From NCBI GenBank assembly GCA_009844085.1, contig VYCF01000043.1, positions 1 to 44,158 of the forward strand: a stretch of DNA of 44,158 nucleotides. The letters are read 5' to 3'. Source of the stretch: Gammaproteobacteria bacterium (GTDB lineage Bacteria; Pseudomonadota; Gammaproteobacteria; Pseudomonadales; Pseudohongiellaceae). Under the pieces are notes generated by a model. It was not told the origin of the DNA and made no database searches. It was given only the letters and a program-made list of their open reading frames with translations. Shown here one piece after another: positions 7,936 through 16,019 of this stretch; the first letter of the stretch is position 1, and each line of letters begins with the position of its first letter. A program made the translations under genes and the position numbers.

Positions 7936-7991
7936 ACGTCGCAGAGCGGTCGTTCATTACCGTGCGACCAAAGCTGGAGGCGATGTGCGAG

Positions 7992-8037
7992 TTGAACATG
8001 AAAAAGCATCGGTATAAACTAAGCCGAATGGACTAAG
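7992..8037 (+). promoter_or_regulatory. Possible promoter and operator of phd-vapC module
   Basis: TTGAAC (7992-7997) and TATAAA (8013-8018) form a candidate sigma70 promoter, with a short 15-base spacer. Just downstream, ACTAAG occurs twice as a direct repeat (8018-8023 and 8032-8037), placed where an antitoxin could repress transcription. AGGAG at about 8041 is a good ribosome binding site for the ATG at 8052. Confidence 0.4.
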
Positions 8038-8051
8038 TTTAGGAGCTGATC

Positions 8052-8297
8052 ATGCGCACATACAACATGCACGAAGCGAAGACGCACCTTTCGAGGCTGG
8101 TCGCCCAAGCTGCCGACGGCGAGCCTTTTGTCATCGCGCGCTCGGGCAAGCCGGTAGTCAAGGTTATGGCGATTGACGCTCCGGCGGCTGGCGCGGCGCG
8201 GCGGGTCGGATTCATGGTTGGCGAAATCCAGGTGCCAGAGGACTTCAACCGTATGGACGCGAAAGTGATTGAAAACTTGTTCGCGGGCAATGAATGA
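8052..8297 (+). CDS. Phd/VapB-type antitoxin
   Basis: An 81-residue antitoxin. The N-terminus MRTYNMHEAKTHLSRLVAQA and GEPFVIARSGKPVVKVMAID are the Phd/YefM-fold DNA-binding domain. The tail VPEDFNRMDAKVIENLF binds PIN toxins in this subfamily. It overlaps the downstream PIN toxin by 4 bases (ATGA). An AGGAG ribosome site precedes the ATG. A second, truncated copy of this tail survives at 1869-1904, so a related module probably existed nearby. Confidence 0.9.
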   Translation: MRTYNMHEAKTHLSRLVAQAADGEPFVIARSGKPVVKVMAIDAPAAGAARRVGFMVGEIQVPEDFNRMDAKVIENLFAGNE

Positions 8298-8680
8298 ACT
8301 GCCTGCTCGACACTCAGCTATTGCTTTGGGCCGCTGGAGATCCAGACCGACTCGCGAATGACGTCCGGGTTCTGCTGCAAGACCCTCAAACGCAACCTCA
8401 CTACAGCGCCGCGTCGATCTGGGAAGTCGCCATTAAGAACGGCCTTGGGCGGCCGGATTTTAGGGCCGACCCAAGATTATTGCGGCGCGGCCTGCTTGAG
8501 AACGGTTACATCGAATTGCCGGTGACCGGCGCACATGCGGCCGAGATTGATCTTCTGCCACCGATCCACAAGGATCCTTTCGATCGATTGCTGATTGCGC
8601 AATGCCGAATCGAAGGCCTGAATTTTCTGACCACGGAAAAGCTGGTCGCCCGTTATCCAGGCCCGATCCAGGCTGTGTGA
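8294..8680 (+). CDS. vapC: PIN-domain toxin (VapC family)
   Basis: A 128-residue PIN-domain ribonuclease toxin. The N-terminus NCLLDTQLLLWAAG is the family hallmark, usually LLDTHILLW; here the His is Gln. Acidic residues are Asp6, Glu44 in SIWEVAIK, and Asp94/Asp97 in KDPFDRLLIAQ. The fourth position near LTTEKLV is Glu instead of the usual Asp, which may still bind metal. It forms a coupled operon with the antitoxin at 8052. Length is normal. Confidence 0.9.
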   Translation: MNCLLDTQLLLWAAGDPDRLANDVRVLLQDPQTQPHYSAASIWEVAIKNGLGRPDFRADPRLLRRGLLENGYIELPVTGAHAAEIDLLPPIHKDPFDRLLIAQCRIEGLNFLTTEKLVARYPGPIQAV

Positions 8681-8801
8681 ATCAATCGGGAAACGAGCAC
8701 TCCCCTGCGCGGAGTACGAAATACCCGCACTGGCAAGGAGCGCGGCCAGCGGGTAACATGCGCCTCGCCCGCGTCAACCGCTGTCAGGTTCCCGAAGTTC
8801 C

Positions 8802-10058
8802 ATGAGCAAAGCCAATCTTTTCTACGCCCAGTCCGGCGGCGTGACGGCCGTCATCAATGCCAGCGCCTGTGGGGTGGTCGAGACCGCGCGGCGCTATCCC
8901 GACCGCATCGGGACGGTGTTTGCCGGGCGTAACGGCATCGTCGGCGCGCTCAGGGAGGAATTGATCGACACCGGCAAGGAATCGGCCGAGGCCATCGCCG
9001 CCTTGCGCCATACGCCTGCGGGCGCCTTCGGCTCCTGCCGCTACAAGCTCAAGTCCTATAGAGAGAACACGCGCGAGTACGACCGCCTTGTGGAAGTGTT
9101 CCGGGCGCACGATATTCGCTACTTCCTCTACAACGGCGGCGGCGATTCACAGGATACCGCCAACAAGATCGCGCAATTGAGCGTCGAGCAGGGATTTCCC
9201 ATCACCTGTATCGGCGTGCCGAAGACGGTCGATAACGATCTGCCGATTACCGACAATTGCCCCGGTTTCGGTTCGGTGGCGAAATACGTCGCCGTATCGA
9301 TTCGCGAAGCGGGTCTCGATGTCGCTTCAATGTGCGAATCCTCGACCAAGGTATTCGTCATGGAAGTCATGGGCCGCCATGCCGGCTGGATCGCCGGCGC
9401 CGCGGGCCTGGCGAGCGAATCCGGGAGCGAGCCGCCGCATATCATCTTGTTTCCCGAAGTCACCTTCGACCGGGAGAAATTCCTGAACCGGGTGAAAGAA
9501 TGCGTTGGCGAATACGGCTATTGCGCCATCGTGGTTTCGGAAGGCGTGAAGGGGCCGGACGGCAGGTTTCTGTCCGAAGCCGGCGGTACGGACGCGTTCG
9601 GCCACGCCCAACTCGGCGGCGTGGCGCCGATGATCGCCGACATGGTCAAACAGGAACTCGGCTACAAGTATCATTGGGCGGTAGCCGACTATCTGCAACG
9701 CGCCGCGCGGCATATCGCCTCGGCTACAGACGTGGAGCAGGCCTACGCGGTAGGCAGGGCCGCGGTGGAATTCGCCATGGCCGGGAAGAATGCCGTCATG
9801 CCCGCCATCGTGCGCGGCGATGGCGAGGAATATTCCTGGAGCATAGGCGAGGCGGCGCTGGCGGATGTCGCCAACGTCGAGAAGAAGATGCCGCCGTCAT
9901 ACATCACGAGCGACGGTTTCCACATCACCGAAGCGGCCCGCGCTTACTTCGCGCCATTGATCCACGGCGAAGACTACCCTACCTACAGGGACGGCATGCC
10001 GCAATATGCGCGCCTCAAGCGTGTGCTCGCCGAAAAGAAACTGCCGCGCTTTCAGTAG
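8802..10058 (+). CDS. pfp: Pyrophosphate-dependent 6-phosphofructokinase
   Basis: A 418-residue phosphofructokinase that interconverts fructose 6-phosphate and fructose 1,6-bisphosphate. The active site PKTVDNDL (140-147) has Lys141 where ATP-dependent enzymes have Gly, and the phosphate-donor loop is GGGDSQDT (112-119). Both are hallmarks of PPi-using enzymes. MGRHAGW (190-196) binds the sugar phosphate. The PPi enzyme is reversible, so it can serve glycolysis and gluconeogenesis. It is monocistronic, with no clear Shine-Dalgarno before the ATG, and faces a convergent small membrane protein gene. Confidence 0.93.
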   Translation: MSKANLFYAQSGGVTAVINASACGVVETARRYPDRIGTVFAGRNGIVGALREELIDTGKESAEAIAALRHTPAGAFGSCRYKLKSYRENTREYDRLVEVFRAHDIRYFLYNGGGDSQDTANKIAQLSVEQGFPITCIGVPKTVDNDLPITDNCPGFGSVAKYVAVSIREAGLDVASMCESSTKVFVMEVMGRHAGWIAGAAGLASESGSEPPHIILFPEVTFDREKFLNRVKECVGEYGYCAIVVSEGVKGPDGRFLSEAGGTDAFGHAQLGGVAPMIADMVKQELGYKYHWAVADYLQRAARHIASATDVEQAYAVGRAAVEFAMAGKNAVMPAIVRGDGEEYSWSIGEAALADVANVEKKMPPSYITSDGFHITEAARAYFAPLIHGEDYPTYRDGMPQYARLKRVLAEKKLPRFQ

Positions 10059-10146
10059 AAACGTTCGCAGCAGAAAAGTTCGGGCACTACCAGACCGCCT
10101 GCCTGTCAAGACCCGAAGGCCCGACAAGCAGTTCCAGACTGCACAA

Positions 10147-10172
10147 CTCTCGCGCTTTCACAAACGCGAGAG
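10147..10172. terminator. Intergenic hairpin between convergent genes
   Basis: CTCTCGCG and CGCGAGAG form a perfect 8-bp stem with a 10-base loop, between the convergent phosphofructokinase and small membrane protein genes. No T-run follows on either strand, so intrinsic termination is uncertain. Confidence 0.4.
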
Positions 10173-10184
10173 GTCAAATCCGGC

Positions 10185-10514
10185 CTATTCTTCCGTGAAA
10201 CGCGCGATGATTCTAAGGACTGCCACAGTCGCCACGCCCGAGTACAAGGCGATCGACAGGGCATCGATGATTCCGTCCAGATATGCTCCCACTGCTGGCA
10301 AGTGACCCAGTGCATCGGATCCACCTGTCATTCCAACGGCCACGGCCAGTGCGAAATACATGGTCGGATCGTTTGCGTCCACACCCATCCATCCCCAGAC
10401 GAGTCCGAGCAAAACCAACGCGATAAGCAACGCGTCGGCCGGAACCACGCCAGGGGCCACGCCTTCGACAATGGCGCACAGTGTGCCCAATCCCACAACA
10501 ATTTTCTTGCCCAT
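10185..10514 (-). CDS. Small membrane protein of unknown function
   Basis: A 109-residue hydrophobic protein with about three membrane segments (near residues 5-20, 25-45 and 50-65) and a fourth weaker one near 80-100. Charged residues are confined to the ends. A strong ribosome site, AGGAG, lies 6 bases before the ATG at 10514. I do not recognise a family. The 5' leader contains the tRNA-like hairpins at 10544-10603. Confidence 0.7.
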   Translation of the reverse strand: MGKKIVVGLGTLCAIVEGVAPGVVPADALLIALVLLGLVWGWMGVDANDPTMYFALAVAVGMTGGSDALGHLPAVGAYLDGIIDALSIALYSGVATVAVLRIIARFTEE

Positions 10515-10543
10515 CTCTGTTCTCCTATAAATCAGATTATGAG

Positions 10544-10603
10544 CGTGGGGATTCGAACCCCAGTAGACAGGTCTTCACATCCTGTTGTTGTTCTTCCCCC
10601 ACG
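10544..10603 (-). other. tRNA-like hairpin element
   Basis: On the minus strand, TGGGG-TTCGAAT-CCCCA is a perfect consensus tRNA T-arm (5-bp stem, 7-base loop). Just 5' of it lies an anticodon-like hairpin, ACAGG/CCTGT with a 9-base loop. CGTGGGG (10544-10550) and CCCCACG (10597-10603) can also pair to close the whole element. No D-arm or matching acceptor stem is found, so it is not a normal complete tRNA. It may be a tRNA fragment, a degenerate tRNA or an attachment-site relic. Confidence 0.45.
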
Positions 10604-10667
10604 TTCCTTCTTTATTAGCACTTCCCTGCGCCGGGTGCAATAAAAATTCAACAGTGCCGGGGGTTTA

Positions 10668-11306
10668 CTAGGGTGCGAGCCGCTCGATGATCCATTCGTC
10701 CGTTGAACTTCGGGAGTAGCGGAAACGGTCATGCAGGCGATCCGGCCTGCCCTGCCAGAACTCGTATTCGTGCGCGTTGACGCGATAGCCGCCCCAGTCT
10801 TCCGGCGGGGGCACTTCCGCGCCACGATAACGCTCGTCGAGTTCATTGAACGCGACCAGCAACTGCTCGCGCGATTCGAGTACGCGGCTTTGCCTTGAAG
10901 CCATGGCCGCCAACTGGCTGGGGCGGGGGCGGGTCGAAAAATAGGCCGCGGATTCGGGCTTGCCGACCGGTTCGGCCGTACCGCAGATCTTGATCTGGCG
11001 GTTCATGGCGTTCCAGGGGAACAACAGGCTGATGCGGGAATTGTCCGCAAGCTCGAGCGCCTTGCGCGATTCGAAATTGGTGTAAAAGACGAATCCGCGC
11101 TCATCGAAATGTTTGAGCAGGACGATGCGCTGGCTGGGCTGACCATCGGCGGAGACCGTCGCGGCGGCCATTGCGGTGGGGTCGGCAACCTGGGCTTCGA
11201 GCGCCTGCTGCATCCATCGGTCGAACTGGGCGAGCGGATCCGCCGCCAGGTCGCGGCGGCGGAGTCCGCCGGAAAGATAATCCCGGCGCTGCGATTCGAG
11301 GTTCAT
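10668..11306 (-). CDS. pdxH: Pyridoxine/pyridoxamine 5'-phosphate oxidase
   Basis: A 212-residue FMN flavoprotein that oxidises PNP or PMP to pyridoxal 5'-phosphate, the last step of vitamin B6 synthesis and salvage. Family motifs: ADPLAQFDRWMQQAL at the N-terminus, QRIVLLKHFDERGFVFYTNFESRKALEL for FMN binding, and the C-terminal EYEFWQGRPDRLHDRFRYSR with substrate-binding Arg residues. ATG 11306 aligns with family starts. It is last in a run with the MORN-protein gene and the ybbA-ybbP transporter. pdxJ of the same pathway lies at 21481. Confidence 0.95.
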   Translation of the reverse strand: MNLESQRRDYLSGGLRRRDLAADPLAQFDRWMQQALEAQVADPTAMAAATVSADGQPSQRIVLLKHFDERGFVFYTNFESRKALELADNSRISLLFPWNAMNRQIKICGTAEPVGKPESAAYFSTRPRPSQLAAMASRQSRVLESREQLLVAFNELDERYRGAEVPPPEDWGGYRVNAHEYEFWQGRPDRLHDRFRYSRSSTDEWIIERLAP

Positions 11307-11334
11307 TTCCGGGGCTCGTCGGGAATTTTCAGGC

Positions 11335-11958
11335 TCAGCGGACGAAATCGCCGAAATTCCACAATTGCTGGCGCGCGGTGCCGGTCTCGTAATAGAAGGT
11401 GCCGTGACCGTGTTTCTCGCTGGCGAAGAATCCGCCGATGAATTTCGTGCCGTTGGCCCAGCGATAGGTACCCTGGCCGTGATAGTGGTCATTGACGAAA
11501 TCGCCGGTGTAATTCTCGGTATTGTCCTTGAACCAGAATTCGGTGTTTTCGTTCTCGCGCCATTCCGGCAGATTGAAGACGTATGTGCCGATGCCATGGC
11601 GCTTGTTGTCATTCCACTGACCGATATACAGATTGCCCCGGCCGTTCCAGTGCTTGCCGCGGCCCTCGCGAAGACCGCGATTCCATTCACCGGTATAGAT
11701 TTCTTCGGATACGAAGGAAACGGGTATTTCCAGCCTGCCCTGCCCGTGAAACTCGCCGTCGAGAAATTCACCGACATAGCGGCCCTTGCCCCAGGGCGTG
11801 TCGAACTCCATCGTGCCTTCGCCGTTAAGGCAGTCGCCACGCAAGCAGCGCTCCGCCGTGACCGATTGCAGGGACTGGCCGTACAAGACCGGCGCGGCAA
11901 GCAGCAGCAAGGCGGCAAGCAATACGTTTCGGGGGCAGCTAATGAAAGAAAGTCTCAT
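11335..11958 (-). CDS. Exported MORN-repeat protein
   Basis: A 207-residue protein with a signal peptide (residues 1 to about 27, ending LYGQ). Five MORN-type repeats are visible: YVGEFLDGEFHGQGRL, YTGEWNRGLREGRGKHW, YIGQWNDNKRHGIGTY, YTGDFVNDHYHGQGTYRW and FIGGFFASEKHGHGTFYY. MORN repeats make curved beta sheets that serve in protein or lipid contacts; no enzymatic domain is seen. ATG 11958 was preferred over an upstream in-frame ATG at 11997 because it begins the signal peptide. It lies 39 bases after ybbP and 28 bases before pdxH. Confidence 0.85.
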   Translation of the reverse strand: MRLSFISCPRNVLLAALLLLAAPVLYGQSLQSVTAERCLRGDCLNGEGTMEFDTPWGKGRYVGEFLDGEFHGQGRLEIPVSFVSEEIYTGEWNRGLREGRGKHWNGRGNLYIGQWNDNKRHGIGTYVFNLPEWRENENTEFWFKDNTENYTGDFVNDHYHGQGTYRWANGTKFIGGFFASEKHGHGTFYYETGTARQQLWNFGDFVR

Positions 11959-11997
11959 TTCGTCCAGGGAAGGAACTTTTGGGAATAACGGGCGCAA

Positions 11998-14637
11998 TTA
12001 AACCACGCGGCGCAGCACCGTCAAGGGGCTGGTGTTGACGACCTTGCGGGTGGAATTGACGCCGAGGCAGGCGATAAGCACGGTTCCGAGCGCAGGCCCG
12101 GCGATCCAGACCCAGTAATGCAAGTTGAATTCCTGTTCGAAAACCCATTCCTGCAGATAGAACAGTCCGCCCTCCGCACCCAGGGTGGCGATCGTTCCGG
12201 CAACGACGCCGATGAACGAAAATTCGATCAGCAGGGAGGTCAGGATCAGCCTGCGTCCCGCCCCGAGGGTGCGCAGGATCGCGTTTTCGTGAAAACGCTC
12301 GTCCAGGCTCGCGCTGACGCAGGCGAGCAGCACAAGCGCCCCGGCCACGAGCACCAGGGCGAAGATCAGCTCAATGGCGGAAGTGACCTGGCTGATGATG
12401 TTCTGGATCTGCTCGATCAAGGCGTCGACCTCGACGACCACGATGGTGGGGAACTGCCGGATGAGGTCGTTGAGCAGCAGCTTCTGTTCGGTTTCGAGCA
12501 GCACCGTGGACAGGAAAGTGGCGCCGAGATGGTCGATGGTTCCGGGCGAGAAGATGATGAAGAAGTTCGGTTGCATGTTGTCCCAGCGCACCGAACGGAA
12601 ATTTGCGACTTCGGCGCTGACGAACTGCTGGTTGATTTCGAATTCCATGGTGTCGCCGATTTCGATGTTGAGCCAGTCGGCGTATTCCTCGTCGACCGAT
12701 ACCAGTCCCGGCCGGGGATTTTCCGGCCACCATTCGCCGGCGGTTACACGATTGTCCGCAGGCAGATCGATGGCCCAGGTCACCTGGCGGCGGCTGAGCC
12801 GGCCTCTTACCCTGCGGCCTTCGGCTTCGGCCGATTCCCCCGAACCAGGCGCAGCGTCGGTGGCGGGCGCATCGTCGAACTGGTTGTTTTCCACCAGCGA
12901 GGCGCCGCGTTCCTCCTCGCCGGGTTCGCCTTCGGGCTCGGGTTCGCTGCCGTTGATGGTGCGCACCCGCGCGCTGATCAGTGGATAAAAGGCGTTCGAG
13001 TCGACCGCATTGTCGGTGAAGAAGGTCTCGATGCCCTCCACCTGGGAGCCGGTGATGTTCATCATGAAATGGTTGGGCGTGTTTTCCGGCAATTGCGCCT
13101 GCCAGTCGGCGATCAGATCGGTGCGCAACAGGCCCAGGATCAACAGCGACATGATCGTGACCGAGAACACCATGACTTGCAGCACGTTCTGTCGGCGCCG
13201 CCTGCGCACGGCGGTCATCGCGAGTTTCCAGGCGTTTCCGGCCTTCATGCCCGCCGAGCCGCTGGACGTCAGGAACACGAGTGAAATCAGCGAGAGAAGC
13301 AGACCCGTACCCGCTACGCCGGCGACAAGCAAGGATGTGAGCACGAGATCCTGGCTGTACCACCAGATGAGAAAAATGCTGCCGCCGATGCCGAAGGCGT
13401 AGGGGATGCGGTCGCTGAATCGCGTCTGGGTCAGATCCTTGCGCAGCACCCGCAAGGGCGGCGTCTCCCGCAAGGCGAGCAGGGGCGGCAACGCGAACGA
13501 CAGCAGGCAGATGAAGGCGGTCATGGCGCCGACGGCGTAGGGCTGGGCTCCGGGCGGAGGCAAGTCGACCTGCAAGCTCGCCTGCAATGCGCGCAGAATG
13601 CCCTCGTGTACGAGATAACCCAGGGCCGAACCGAGCGCGACGGCCACCGCCGCAAGTTTCAACTGGATCAGCAGATAGATCGCGCTGATGCGCCCCGAGG
13701 TGCAGCCGAGGGTTTTCAGGATCGCGACATAGTCGTAGTGCCGCTCGCTATAGCGCCGGGCGCTCAGGGCGATCGCCAGGCCCGCTAGCAGCACGGCGAA
13801 AAGCGATCCGAGCAACAGATAGCCCTCGGCGCGGTCGAGCGCTTCGGCGACTTCCTCGCTTTCCTCGCGCACATCGCGAATGTAGTAGTTGCCTTCGAAG
13901 GTGTCGCGCACCCATAGTTCGAACTCGTCGAGCCGGTCGAAGTCGTCATGGGCGAACAACGAGCGGTAGCTGACCCGGCTGCCGAGCTGGACGACATTGG
14001 TGGCGGCGACATCGTCCATGTGCAGCATCAGCCGCGGGCCGGCGTTGTCGACGATGCCTCCCTGGCCGCGGTCGGGTTCCGCGATGATTACGGCGCCCAC
14101 GGTCAATTCGGTTTCCCCCACGGATACCTGGTCGCCGACTTCAACCCCCAGCGCGGGCAAGGCGCGCGATTCCAGCCAGACTTCGCCCGGCGGCGGCCCG
14201 CTGGCGACCGGCGCGCCGCGCGTGAACGGCTGCCGGGTCGTGATCACTTCTCCGCGCAAAGGATATTCGTCGCTAACCGCCTTGGCCGCGACGAGCATGT
14301 TGCCGTTATCGGAAAACGCCATCGAAGTGAACGACAAGGTACTCGCTGTGCGAAAGCCGCGATTGACCGCTTCGGCATTGATCTCGGCGGGCGCGGGTTC
14401 GCGGGTGTGAAGCACCCGGTCGGCCGCGAGCATGTTGGCCGACTCCAGCATAAGCGCCCGTTCGAGCCGGTCGGTAAACAGCGCGATTCCCGTGACCGAA
14501 GTCACCGCGAGCACGAGCGCGAAAAACAGCAGGCGCAATTCACCCCCGCGCCAGTCGCGCCACATCAGCCGCCAGGCGACGACAAGCAGGCCGCGCAGGC
14601 CCAGGCGCTCCATATCAAGCTGCGCGGTATCAGGCAT
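11998..14637 (-). CDS. ybbP: ABC transporter permease, YbbP family
   Basis: An 879-residue FtsX-superfamily permease with an N-terminal membrane helix (about residues 33-55), two sets of FtsX-type helices (about 270-390 and 770-870), and large periplasmic loops. E. coli YbbP is the partner of YbbA and neighbour of tesA, the same arrangement as here. Such systems are thought to move hydrophobic compounds or lipoproteins from the inner membrane. Odd feature: a low-complexity acidic insert near residues 560-610 (GEPGEEERG, GSGESAEAEGRR) within the second periplasmic domain. It overlaps the ybbA gene by 8 bases. Confidence 0.92.
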   Translation of the reverse strand: MPDTAQLDMERLGLRGLLVVAWRLMWRDWRGGELRLLFFALVLAVTSVTGIALFTDRLERALMLESANMLAADRVLHTREPAPAEINAEAVNRGFRTASTLSFTSMAFSDNGNMLVAAKAVSDEYPLRGEVITTRQPFTRGAPVASGPPPGEVWLESRALPALGVEVGDQVSVGETELTVGAVIIAEPDRGQGGIVDNAGPRLMLHMDDVAATNVVQLGSRVSYRSLFAHDDFDRLDEFELWVRDTFEGNYYIRDVREESEEVAEALDRAEGYLLLGSLFAVLLAGLAIALSARRYSERHYDYVAILKTLGCTSGRISAIYLLIQLKLAAVAVALGSALGYLVHEGILRALQASLQVDLPPPGAQPYAVGAMTAFICLLSFALPPLLALRETPPLRVLRKDLTQTRFSDRIPYAFGIGGSIFLIWWYSQDLVLTSLLVAGVAGTGLLLSLISLVFLTSSGSAGMKAGNAWKLAMTAVRRRRRQNVLQVMVFSVTIMSLLILGLLRTDLIADWQAQLPENTPNHFMMNITGSQVEGIETFFTDNAVDSNAFYPLISARVRTINGSEPEPEGEPGEEERGASLVENNQFDDAPATDAAPGSGESAEAEGRRVRGRLSRRQVTWAIDLPADNRVTAGEWWPENPRPGLVSVDEEYADWLNIEIGDTMEFEINQQFVSAEVANFRSVRWDNMQPNFFIIFSPGTIDHLGATFLSTVLLETEQKLLLNDLIRQFPTIVVVEVDALIEQIQNIISQVTSAIELIFALVLVAGALVLLACVSASLDERFHENAILRTLGAGRRLILTSLLIEFSFIGVVAGTIATLGAEGGLFYLQEWVFEQEFNLHYWVWIAGPALGTVLIACLGVNSTRKVVNTSPLTVLRRVV

Positions 14638-15331
14638 GAGCGGGTTCCGCGCCAGTATCTACGAGGGCTTCTTCGCTGGCGATGCGGCCGGCCACCAATT
14701 TGACGACGCGCCCGCATTTGCGCGCCAGGCGCTCATCGTGGGTTACCAATACCAGGGTCGTGTCGAACTCCCGGTTCAGTTCGAACAGGATATCGATCAC
14801 CTTGTCTCCGGTCGCGGTATCGAGATTGCCGGTAGGCTCGTCGGCGAACAGTACGCCGGCCCTGGTGGCGAAGGCCCGCGCGATGGCGACGCGTTGCTGT
14901 TCGCCGCCGGATAGCTGGTTGGGATAATGATGCCAGCGTTCGGACAAGCCGACGCGGTCGAGCAACTTGCGCGCTTTTGCGCCGGCGCCGGGATCGCCTT
15001 TCAGCTCGATCGGCAGCATGACGTTTTCGAGCGCCGTCAGGCTGGGCAGCAATTGAAAAGTCTGGAACACGAAGCCGACGGTCCGAGCCCGCAGCAAGGC
15101 CCGCTGTTCTTCGTCCATGTCCGAGAGCTTCCGGCCGTCAAGCCAGATCTCGCCGGATGTCGCGGTATCGAGCCCGGCCATGAGGCCGAGCAATGTGGAT
15201 TTGCCCGAACCCGAGGCGCCGACGATGGCGACCGACTCACCGGTTTCGATGTACAGACCGACGTCTTCGAGGATGGTCAATTCGCCTTCACTGGTCGGTA
15301 CGCGCTTGGTCAGTCCTGCGGTGCGGATCAT
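14630..15331 (-). CDS. ybbA: ABC transporter ATP-binding protein, YbbA family
   Basis: A 233-residue ATPase of the LolD/MacB group. Walker A is GASGSGKST (38-46), the Q-loop is FVFQTFQLLP, the signature is LSGGEQQRVAIARA, Walker B is GVLFADEPTGNLD, and the switch His lies in LVLVTHD. It powers the permease encoded immediately downstream, with an 8-base overlap. It is divergent from tesA across 52 bases, matching the conserved tesA / ybbA-ybbP locus of gammaproteobacteria. Confidence 0.95.
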   Translation of the reverse strand: MIRTAGLTKRVPTSEGELTILEDVGLYIETGESVAIVGASGSGKSTLLGLMAGLDTATSGEIWLDGRKLSDMDEEQRALLRARTVGFVFQTFQLLPSLTALENVMLPIELKGDPGAGAKARKLLDRVGLSERWHHYPNQLSGGEQQRVAIARAFATRAGVLFADEPTGNLDTATGDKVIDILFELNREFDTTLVLVTHDERLARKCGRVVKLVAGRIASEEALVDTGAEPAHA

Positions 15332-15383
15332 GTCTCAACAGCCGGTTTGCCACCTTGAAGGCCAGTCATTATAGTGCAAACGC

Positions 15384-16019
15384 ATGTTCCCGGCCTTTGT
15401 CAGATCGATCATCCTGCTCTCGCTGTTTGTGCTGACGGCCATTCCGTCCGCGGCCCAGCAGCGCAATCTGCTGGTCTGGGGCGACAGCCTCAGCGCCGCC
15501 TATGGCATTGCCGAAGAACAGGGCTGGGTCGAGCTTCTCTCGCAGCGGATCGAGCGGGAGTTTCCCGCATACCGGGTAATCAACGGCAGCGTCAGCGGCG
15601 AAACCACCACCGGCGGACTCGAACGCCTGCCGGCGATGCTCACGGAATACCAGCCTGAACTCGTGATTCTCGAACTCGGCGGCAACGACGGCCTGCGCGG
15701 CATTCCAGTCGCCTCTATCCGCGAGAATCTCGCCGGGATGATCCGCCAGATCGAGGCGAGCGGCGGGCGCGTGCTGCTTGCCGGCATCCGGATTCCGCCC
15801 AACTACGGGCCGCGGTATACCGAACCCTTCCACGAGAACTATTTCAGCCTTGCCGAGGAGTACGAGCTGCCGTTGCTCCCCTTCCTGATCGAAGGCATCC
15901 CGGAAATCCCGGAACTGATGCAGAACGACGGCATCCATCCCGTGGCCGAAGCCCAGCCCATCATCCTCGAAAATGTCTGGACCGTGCTGGAACCGATGTT
16001 GCGGGAAGCCGGCGATTAG
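15384..16019 (+). CDS. tesA: Periplasmic GDSL esterase / acyl-CoA thioesterase I
   Basis: A 211-residue SGNH hydrolase with a signal peptide (cleavage after about Ala24). Block I is WGDSLSAAYG with nucleophile Ser35; NGSVSGETTTGG supplies the oxyanion Gly; GGNDGLRG the Asn; and DGIHP the catalytic Asp and His. TesA-type enzymes hydrolyse thioesters, esters and lysophospholipids in the periplasm. The location divergent from ybbA supports the name. Its end overlaps the convergent MFS gene by 4 bases. Confidence 0.95.
   Translation: MFPAFVRSIILLSLFVLTAIPSAAQQRNLLVWGDSLSAAYGIAEEQGWVELLSQRIEREFPAYRVINGSVSGETTTGGLERLPAMLTEYQPELVILELGGNDGLRGIPVASIRENLAGMIRQIEASGGRVLLAGIRIPPNYGPRYTEPFHENYFSLAEEYELPLLPFLIEGIPEIPELMQNDGIHPVAEAQPIILENVWTVLEPMLREAGD

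Noticed and set aside
10544..10603. Annotation as a functional tRNA gene
   Set aside because: Only the T-arm and a hairpin with a 9-base loop are present; there is no D-arm or matching acceptor stem, so it is listed only as tRNA-like.
10668..11918. Upstream extension of the pdxH frame to a 416-codon protein
   Set aside because: The extension is the shadow of the MORN gene; the conserved PdxH start is at 11306.
12118..13284. Long plus-strand open frame of 388 codons opposite ybbP
   Set aside because: It is antisense to a well-supported permease gene in GC-rich DNA and encodes a His/Gln/Arg-rich sequence without family resemblance.
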